Shown: positions 57,428 through 64,000 of the stretch, piece by piece
Position numbering within the stretch: position 1 is the first letter of the stretch
Layout: the number at the start of each line of letters is the position of its first letter
From: Dysidea avara
Taxonomy: Eukaryota > Porifera > Demospongiae > Dictyoceratida > Dysideidae
Assembly: GCF_963678975.1 (NCBI RefSeq)
Contig: NC_089277.1
Coordinates: 22,351,440-22,415,439, forward strand
DNA length: 64,000 bases
Direction of reading: 5' to 3'
Notes under the pieces: model-generated
Told to the model about the DNA's origin: nothing
The model's database searches: none
What the model saw: the letters and a program-made list of their open reading frames with translations, nothing else
Position numbers and translations under genes: made by a program

Positions 57428-57504
57428 GGCACGTATTCATTACTCTAATGCGCATAATAGAAAATACGGTCGGAGGGGCATGTGCATTAAAAGAAATAAC
57501 TGTG

Positions 57505-57626
57505 ATGATGGAAAACCTCGTGGAAGACGACAAAAGGCTATCTAAAATGAAGGTTACGGAATTGAAGAACTGGCTCGCCAGCAGGGAAGCACCAACGAAG
57601 GGGAATAAGGCTGAGTTGATCGCCAG
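57505..57626 (+). CDS. Nuclease gene exon 1: SAP domain
   Basis: ATG at 57505 (MMENLVEDDKRLSKMKV), then TELKNWLASREAPTKGNKAE, a SAP motif (helix-extended loop-helix DNA-binding module). It ends AG|GTAAGA two bases into an arginine codon completed by exon 2. An upstream in-frame ATG at 57448 lies in the terminal repeat and is less likely. Confidence 0.78.
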
Positions 57627-57895
57627 GTAAGATATTCATAGGCTTATTTGTACGTGTTTGTAGTGGCATCCCCCACATACGCCTGTGGTGAGACCTGTGC
57701 TACAGCTATCCTGTATACGTAGGTTTTACAACTACGCTTAAACGAAGGTCTATTCCCGGGATCAACATCTGTTAGGGTATTTTTACACGAGAGCCTGCTT
57801 ATTACATGTAGGATATGTTGCTTAATGTTTGCATTAATATTTCATCTTATATTGTGTATGGAATAATTATTAGTGTCCATATATACATTACACAG

Positions 57896-59122
57896 GGTGA
57901 AGGCTTGTATTAAATATGGAATCAAGAACAAGATTGATTCTAAAGGAGTGGACATTAATAATCAAGCTGATTGTACCGACTTAGAATTCCCAGAAAGTGG
58001 ATGGGAAGAGTTCGTAAAGGCTCTTATGATCACCGACAAGTTCCATTTTACTTTTGGTGAAATAGTATCTTATTTTGTAAACCGATCTGTCTCTGATGGA
58101 CTTCCTGCTGATGATTTCAAAGCAATCAATTCATCTGCAGAGAACTTGTTTCGATGTGGACACATTCAAGGAATTCAGGTATGTGCTACAGAAGATAACC
58201 TGTTTTTAAAAGCCAAGTGCTTACCCGAGATGAGAAAAGACAGAGTGTACTTTCTCAAGATAGTGTTGAATGCGAATAGTTGTGATATCTTTTATGCTGA
58301 ATGTGGATGCCCTGCTGGAGTTGCACCACAAGGAAGTTGCAAGCACATTGGTGCCTTTTCCTATGCTTTAGCGGACTTTTGCAGAGTACGGTGTTTGCCA
58401 GAGTACATGACTTGCACAGACAAATTGCAGGAATGGAACCAGCCATGTGGGAAACGTGTAGAACCAATTCCAGTAGACCAACTTGGTGCTCGTTGTCGAG
58501 AATTAAAACCAGAACAATTTCGATCAAGAGGCTCGAAGGCGGTATTTGATCCTAGGCCATTGAAGTTTAGAACTCCTTGCCCACAAAGGCTAGAGGAACT
58601 CTGTTGCAATCTTTTGAAGCTTGAAAAGCTACCGAGTTTCTTGAATCTTTTGAAGCTTGAAAAGCTACCGAGTTTCATCATGGCATTGAAGCCACTCGGG
58701 CAGGATTTGTGGTACATCCAAGGAAATGCTGGCTTGGAGCTTCACCAGATGCATGGGTTACTGATCCATCTGTAACAAACCCACAGGGCATAGCTGAGTT
58801 CAAATGTCCATATTCTAAGGCATTTGTCCATCCTCGTGAGGCTTGTAAGAATGCTGACTTCTACTGCTCCATTATTGATGGACAGCTACACCTGAAAAGA
58901 ACACACAGTTATTATCACCAAATACAACTGCAGTTACATGTTTCACCCAAATCTAAGTGGTGTGATTTTTGCGTGTATACCACATGTGGCATTGCAATTG
59001 AAAGGATTTACCCTGACCCTTTATGGGAGGATTCTTTTTGTAGTCAACTTGACGATTACTACATGCAACATGTTTTACCCGAGCTTATATCCCCGGAACA
59101 CAAGCCCAGTTATTATTTATAG
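57896..59122 (+). pseudogene. Nuclease gene exon 2: SWIM zinc finger and YqaJ-like nuclease, one frameshift
   Basis: Acceptor ACACAG at 57895. SWIM: ECGCPAGVAPQGSCKHIGAF (CxC...CxH). After ~58640 the frame changes; upstream and downstream parts join as EKATEFHHGIEATRAGFV and then WLGASPDAWVTD, IAEFKCPYSK and YYHQIQLQLHV, the core of a YqaJ-type (lambda-exonuclease-like) fold: D, ExK and a YxQ-like motif. A 36-bp in-frame tandem duplication (NLLKLEKLPSF repeated, ~58610-58680) lies next to the frameshift in an A-run. Without the frameshift the nuclease would be full length; a sequencing error is possible. Confidence 0.82.
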
Positions 59123-59237
59123 AACATGCATTGTACATAGATATATAAGTTTCTTTTGTGCATAATTATGTAATATGTATAATATCATTACTATACAGGC
59201 TTTTAGAATATACGTAAACAATGTCAATAATTTACAT

Positions 59238-60665
59238 TTACTTACACAGAGGAGGTGAAAAATTTGCTAGAACGCAGCACACAAAAAAGATTCTATCTGC
59301 AATATCTGTCAGTGAGGAAGGTATGGTACGATCAAATATATGAAAATTCTTAATCCTTTCCATGGCTCTTTCAACATGTATCCGTAGGGATGCAATTCTT
59401 CTAGTGGACACTAATTCATTTTCTGATAGTTGCTTTTTACCACGTAAAAATGGAGGTATATTTAACCTCACTCCAATAAGCATCAGATCTTCTTCAATTT
59501 CAAAGCCTCTATCAGCCATAACTGAGTCCCCTTCTTCCAACAAATCAAGAATGCCACTCTTCCTTGTCAACTCTTTACCAGAAATACAGTCTGGATATAG
59601 TGAGGACACGAAAGTTATAGCACCATCTGGTGAAATACCAACTAATGCTTTGAAAGTGTTGTGATTTTTGTAGCTAGAAAATGTCATTTTTTGAAGCTCT
59701 GGTAACTGTGGTTGTTCCACAAATATTTCTGTGGCATCAATGATGACTCTGGTTGATGGGTACTTTTCTCGAAATTGTTTGGGCATGTTCATTTGTACTA
59801 GTTCTCTGGGTGGCCACAATGGAATGTCTTCAAGTTTTAGATACAAAAAATTTATCCAAGTGTAAACTATCCTGGATACTGTTGACTGACTAACTTGGAA
59901 TCGATTAGCAATGTCTTGCTCAAAAAGGCCAGCACGTAAACGCAGCATGGTCATAAAGAATTCTTCAAGTGGAGGTAGTGCTCTTGATCGACATCTCTTA
60001 ACTTGTTCGTCAGGAATGGGACCATCATGTGAATAACTCAGGTGATCCGCAGCCGGCCCAAGATAATCATAAAAACTCTTGAGGGCAAAGAATGAACTAA
60101 ACCGTGTATAATAACATACTTGAGAGTCATTGTTTTTAATGTTTTCTAATTGAAACAGTTTGCTGTTTGCACTAGCAAGCTCCTCCAATAACCTAGTGTT
60201 CTTTTGCTTTTCTTCACGAAGCAAACGCTCTAGTTCCTCTATGCTTGGCCCTTCCCTTTGACTACTCTCACACTTACTACACACTGACACGTTTGTAGCA
60301 TCACTTTCTGTAGAGCTCGAGGTTGGGATCCCCACTTCTGGGCTGCAGCTGCTAGTGTGCCTGGGCTGTGGCTCGACAAAGGGGCGATCTTTAGGGGTTT
60401 TTTGAGTAGCAGTTTTATCGCCTGTGCTTCTCACCGGAAGGTGAAGAGATGGAACTTCGTCTGGCCTTAACAAACGCCCAGCTGCATTCACGAAATGAAT
60501 ACTGCAAACACGAGTACTGCCATTTATCGGTAGATTTGTCCTCCTGATCACATGAATCCATTGCTTCAAAATGGCTTTTCTGTTTAACGGCCACTTAAAA
60601 TAAGAAAGACCTGTTTCTCTGTCCGATCGATTTGAGCAACCTGGCACACAGCAGGAGTGAGTCAT
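59238..60665 (-). CDS. THAP-domain DDE transposase (HARBI1/DDE_Tnp_4-like), 475 residues, intact
   Basis: ATG 60665. Residues ~5-77: THAP zinc finger (CCVPGCSNRSDRETGLSYF, RVCSIHF, LRPDEVPSLHLP: C2CH plus AVPTIF-like end). Residues ~145-180: coiled coil (EELERLLREEKQKNTRLLEE). Residues ~235-285: helix-turn-helix (FEQDIANRFQVSQSTVSRIV). Catalytic DDE core: D in VIIDATEIFVEQ, D in DSVMADRGFEIEED, E in RIHVERAMERIKNF. It ends ANFSPPLCK. A full-length open frame with all three acidic residues suggests a potentially active cut-and-paste transposase. Confidence 0.94.
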   Translation of the reverse strand: MTHSCCVPGCSNRSDRETGLSYFKWPLNRKAILKQWIHVIRRTNLPINGSTRVCSIHFVNAAGRLLRPDEVPSLHLPVRSTGDKTATQKTPKDRPFVEPQPRHTSSCSPEVGIPTSSSTESDATNVSVCSKCESSQREGPSIEELERLLREEKQKNTRLLEELASANSKLFQLENIKNNDSQVCYYTRFSSFFALKSFYDYLGPAADHLSYSHDGPIPDEQVKRCRSRALPPLEEFFMTMLRLRAGLFEQDIANRFQVSQSTVSRIVYTWINFLYLKLEDIPLWPPRELVQMNMPKQFREKYPSTRVIIDATEIFVEQPQLPELQKMTFSSYKNHNTFKALVGISPDGAITFVSSLYPDCISGKELTRKSGILDLLEEGDSVMADRGFEIEEDLMLIGVRLNIPPFLRGKKQLSENELVSTRRIASLRIHVERAMERIKNFHIFDRTIPSSLTDIADRIFFVCCVLANFSPPLCK

Positions 60666-61019
60666 TACTAGGAGTTATTCCAAATAATACGCATGCCCCT
60701 CCGACCGTATTTTCTAATTATGCGCATTAGAGTAATGAATACGTGCCATTGCTTGCACTCTCGCAAGACAACATTACATTTGAGCAGCACTGTATAATAT
60801 CAAAGCAGCAATATCGTACTGTGAATGAAATACTGAAAGATTGGATTGCGCGTATGTCTAAAGATACATGCCAGAATTTAGTAGTGAAAAAATCATTCCT
60901 ATAGCCTTAGCCATTATTGAGTCATACCTGTCCGAAGACATCAAACAGTTAGTCAATCAGTTAGTCAGTAGAAATTCACTAAACAAAAAAGAAAAAAAAA
61001 AAATTTCATAGAACTAGTC

Positions 61020-61385
61020 TCATGCTTGGACCACTTTTTGTTCTTTTTGTGTGGGGGTAGAGAAAAAAGGTCTGGTGGATCTCCAATAGAATTTTTGTGC
61101 AGCCAGATCTATACTTTGATTAGCATTTATGAATAGCAAAGGCCTGTCAATGAAGCCACAATGGGAAATACGGTTTGCGTGCCCTTGGATGCAGACTTGC
61201 CAAACAAACGTTTACCATTTTCCTATTATCGCTTCGTTAACAGGCCCTTGCTATTCATTACCACTAATCAACAATCCCCAAAAGTTATAGATCCGGCTGC
61301 ACAAAAATTGTATTGGAGATCAGCCAGACCCTTTTCTCTCTGCCCCCACACAAAAAGAAAAAAAAGCAGTCTGGGCACAAGATGA
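61020..61385. mobile_element. 366-bp foldback MITE
   Basis: Outer arms CTTGGACCACTTTTTGTTCT / CAGTCTGGGCACAAG; GTGTGGGGGTAGAGAAAAAA pairs with TTTTCTCTCTGCCCCCACAC; TTTTTGTGCAGCCAGATCTA with TAGATCCGGCTGCACAAAAA. Loop ~90 bp. Confidence 0.82.
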
Positions 61386-61412
61386 TTGCACCAAAGTGCT
61401 GTGAAGGAATTA

Positions 61413-61613
61413 CAGTGGTGCCTCCATTATCTGGTCATTATCTGAATGTGCTGTTATCTCAAGCGTAGAAGTGACTGCTCTATTAGAGAATTTACCTAAA
61501 GTGTATGGTCTATTAGAGTATTTTAACTTAGCTATATACATACGTAAATGTATGGACTTCACTTTTCAAACACACCTAGGGCCCAGTGAAATCGGATAAT
61601 GGAGGAACCACTG
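61413..61613. mobile_element. 201-bp pogo/Tigger-like MITE, TA duplication
   Basis: CAGTGGTGCCTCCATTATCT / CGGATAATGGAGGAACCACTG-type ends between TA. Internal GACTGCTCTATTAGAGAAT and GGTCTATTAGAGTATT. Confidence 0.92.
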
Positions 61614-62760
61614 TATGAAGCTGGTTTCTGCCCAGTAATATTTCATGGGAAGATGCAAACCTTCAAATTCCTAACATACAGTACTACCATTTTGAGCCTA
61701 CAAGCACGTTGAGCTCTGGTACAGTGTAGGAATAATAAACCATATACACACAACACTTCACAATACACAGACTATACACATTGTATATATACCACCAATG
61801 CTGTACTACAGGTATTAGAAAATTTGCAAGACAATAGTTTCATGGACCTATTTACATAAACTTTATTGATGTAGAACTGATAAAATGTGTCTGTAAACTG
61901 TGTAAACAACATTATTTTTGGACGAACAAACAAACAAACAAAATGCTAATGTGTACAGTGGTGGCTTGTTGAGAGTTGATGCTATAGATATAAAGCTGAT
62001 TGCAGAAGCATGTGAAAATTGTCACTTTACATGAAATCTTTGGTGTATCATACAGTACGATAGTACTGTATATTAGGGACATCAAAGGTGTGGGGGCGAT
62101 CCATGATATAATATAACCCAAAAACCTGCCACGATTTTTCCTCACAACGACATGACAGTATTGGTTGGGTAAAACCAAGCCCAAAAGTGTCTTCAGATCA
62201 ACCCGAAACGTTTCCGTCAAGTTGCTACAGAATTTAAAAAAAAATTTTAGTCAATGGAATTTTCTACTGCCTGCCTACCTGCCTGACGCCTTCAGTCAAG
62301 CGTAGCGGAAAACTGGCTACAGCTACAGCCCTAATTCTTTCGCAGAAACGTTTCTAGATCGCTTAAGAAAAAACCTTTGGTATATTGATAAACATACAAT
62401 GCTTGCGCTATTGTCTTACCTTTTATCCTCTTTTATCCTTCTTTACCATGGCCATCGGTCAAGGTTCTACTGCAGAGTGTTAATAGATTACAGTATGGCT
62501 TCCATACCAGTGTATATTGCATCAAACTATTCGAATACTCGTGGTCGCCGGTTGTACCAAAAACACACGCGTACGTCAGACTCGCTGTTGATATCGATCA
62601 GAGAGAGCAACTCACGGCAAACTATATAGCAATGTGTAAGTCAATAAATATAGTTTAATTAGTAACAATGTTAAACCGAGTTGGGTCATCCAGGTCCTGC
62701 TTTACAGATTATTCGGGTCTGACCCTACGTGCTAAATTAAATGTGGATGTGTTACCACAT
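61614..62760. other. Intergenic DNA without a supported gene
   Basis: A minus-strand frame at 62220-62070 (TETFRVDLKTLLGLVLP ... GRFLGYII) looks protein-like but lacks splice or domain support. CTGCCTGCCTACCTGCCTG at 62268 is a short low-complexity tract. Confidence 0.4.
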
Positions 62761-62764
62761 GTCA

Positions 62765-62985
62765 TGGCGTAGCTCTACTTCTTTTGTGAGCCACGCCCAC
62801 TTACGTAAATTACAGTCTGTAGACATATGGTAGCCACGTCCATTCATCAGTGTGTAGGTATGCACGAATCCACGCCCACTTACGTAAATTAATGTCTGTA
62901 GACATATGGTAGCCACGCCCATGTAGATATGCACGAATCCACGTCCATTATTGTCTACAGGCTTATGTAGAGCCACGCCCACTGA
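62765..62985. repeat. Tandem repeat (~60-90 bp units) rich in CCACGCCCA
   Basis: GCCACGCCCACTTACGTAAA, TGTCTGTAGACATATGGTAG and ATGCACGAATCCACG recur about 2.5 times. CCACGCCC/CCACGTCC occurs seven times, a GT-box-like (KLF/Sp-type) core. Confidence 0.75.
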
Positions 62986-63081
62986 TTAGTTGTTATTGTA
63001 TGAGTCATAATCTAGCATAATATGTGAGTAACCCAGCAGATATTTAGTGGTCATGAGCTTGCAAAAAAAATTTCACAAACA

Positions 63082-63371
63082 AGTATAAGAAAAAATTGGG
63101 AATTTTAAATTAGATTAGGGACAATGTATAATGCTGCAATAAAAAGTAGTGAAACAAGCTGGATCGGAGTAGTACGTAATGTCCAAATACTGTATAACAA
63201 TAAGAAGTGAGTATCCCTACTGTACACTCAATGCACAGTAGGGATACTCACTTCTTATTGTTTTACGGTATTTGGACATTACGTACTACTCCGATCCAGC
63301 TTGTTTCAGTACTTTTTATTGCAGCATTATACATTGTCCCTAATCTACAATTCCCAATTTTTTCTTATACT
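63082..63371. mobile_element. 290-bp foldback element with ~135-bp arms
   Basis: The left arm (AGTATAAGAAAAAATTGGGA, TAGGGACAATGTATAATGCT, GCAATAAAAAGTAGTGAAAC, CGGAGTAGTACGTAATGTCC) is the near-perfect reverse complement of the right arm. The loop is about 10 bp. The AATAAAAAGTAGTGAAACAAG block is shared with the 27383-27616 hairpin, but the inner arms are unrelated. Confidence 0.9.
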
Positions 63372-63865
63372 CGTTAAAGATAGCAATGCAGGGGGCAATG
63401 ATAACCCATGACAAGTATGGTACAAACAATGCCAGCAGATTTTAAAAGGAGCCAAAAGCCGCTTTATCATCGACAGGCAGTACAAAAAGTTATTAACATG
63501 TCACCCTGTGCCTTCTACTGCCTGTACTACAAATCACTTATATTACAAAACAACAGAGAACTCCCTCAATAGCATATAATACCATAATAAACTGACGAAT
63601 ATACATTCTCTAGTATACCATCTTAAAAACTATTGATGACGTGTACTGCCAGTTTTTGTGCAAACAACACAAACTCGATACATTTCTTCTACCTGACTTA
63701 CTTTTAGAGTGTTTTTTGTAATAAGTTTCACAAAATGACAACAAATTGCTTCTTGTTGTAGAGCTCTGACCTTTAACACGCAAAGTGGCCATTCAGTATT
63801 ATGTAAAGACTAATCACATGATGCGTAGCCTTATCTGTAGTCAAGTTATGCTTGGTTGGAGGTAT

Positions 63866-63890
63866 CGGTCAGTCAGTCAGTCAGTCAGTT
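63866..63890. repeat. (GTCA)n short tetranucleotide repeat
   Basis: GGTCAGTCAGTCAGTCAGTC; the following TTCTTCATAGAAACTTGTC resembles 60960-61020. Confidence 0.8.
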
Positions 63891-64000
63891 AGCAGAAAAT
63901 TCTTCATAGAAACTTGTCAGAGGGGTTATGGACTGCTCTGAAGACATTTATGGGCTTGCTTATAGCTGCTATGAAGAAGAAGCAAAACAAAAACTGCCAG

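Larger units (their letters stand above)
57258..60792. mobile_element. Apparently complete 3.5-kb DNA transposon: THAP/DDE transposase plus SAP-SWIM-YqaJ nuclease (ISL2EU/Harbinger-like)
   Basis: Terminal inverted repeats of ~130 bp: CAGTACTGCTAAAATGTAAT, TTGTCTTGCAAGAGTGCAAG, then ATTCATTACTCTAATGCGCA and AAAATACGGTCGGAGGGGCA at the left, with the reverse complement at 60690-60792. A 2-bp TA or AT duplication flanks (ambiguous). The left repeat is split by a nested MITE (57303-57427). Two genes converge: nuclease (plus) and transposase (minus), about 115 bp apart. Pairing of a DDE transposase with a YqaJ-type protein matches what I recall of the ISL2EU superfamily; exact family assignment needs a transposase phylogeny. 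Confidence 0.88.

Noticed and set aside
62070..62220. Minus-strand frame with TETFRVDLKTLLGLVLP
   Set aside because: It looks protein-like, but no splice sites, partner exons or known domain support it; possibly repeat-derived.

Overview
The window is AT-rich animal nuclear DNA dominated by transposable elements. Death-domain coding sequence, spliceosomal introns with GT/AG borders, CR1-like and Ty3/gypsy retroelements, THAP and tyrosine-recombinase transposons and many hAT/pogo MITEs point to an invertebrate metazoan. The overall style fits a demosponge such as Amphimedon, but that is inference and cannot be proven from this sequence alone.

Host genes are few. (1) 22757-26032, minus: two phase-matched exons encode a Death domain, then an unrecognised middle domain, then a divergent N-myristoyltransferase-like (NMT) domain that has lost the usual acyl-CoA-binding motifs. 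This is the most unusual protein here. (2) 41433-42944, minus: an intact single-exon 503-residue multi-pass membrane protein, with a truncated pseudogene paralogue at 11859-12621. (3) 45139-56027, minus: at least five phase-compatible exons of an unidentified gene, one of whose introns received a 4.3 kb Ty3/gypsy element. (4) At the left edge is a decayed Crypton-type (DUF3504) tyrosine recombinase.

Layout: 1-1472 Crypton relic; 1745-12727 copy A of a large duplication; 13169-16640 hairpin, 31-bp satellite and a ~185-bp tandem repeat; 16640-22750 MITE-rich DNA; 22757-27083 Death-NMT gene; 27383-30480 MITEs and a tRNA-like unit; 30485-43052 copy B of the duplication; 43053-56210 five-exon gene with gypsy, hAT and LINE insertions; 57258-60792 an apparently complete two-gene DNA transposon (THAP/DDE transposase plus SAP-SWIM-YqaJ nuclease, tail to tail); 61020-63371 further MITEs and a CACGCCC-rich tandem repeat.

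The two duplication copies (A and B) each carry transposon insertions that the other lacks. They therefore serve as reciprocal empty sites, define target-site duplications for several elements, reveal a possible excision footprint, and show that copy A lost about 3.6 kb, fusing the membrane-protein gene to a reverse-transcriptase fragment. All coordinates of degraded repeats were read by eye and may be off by several bases.
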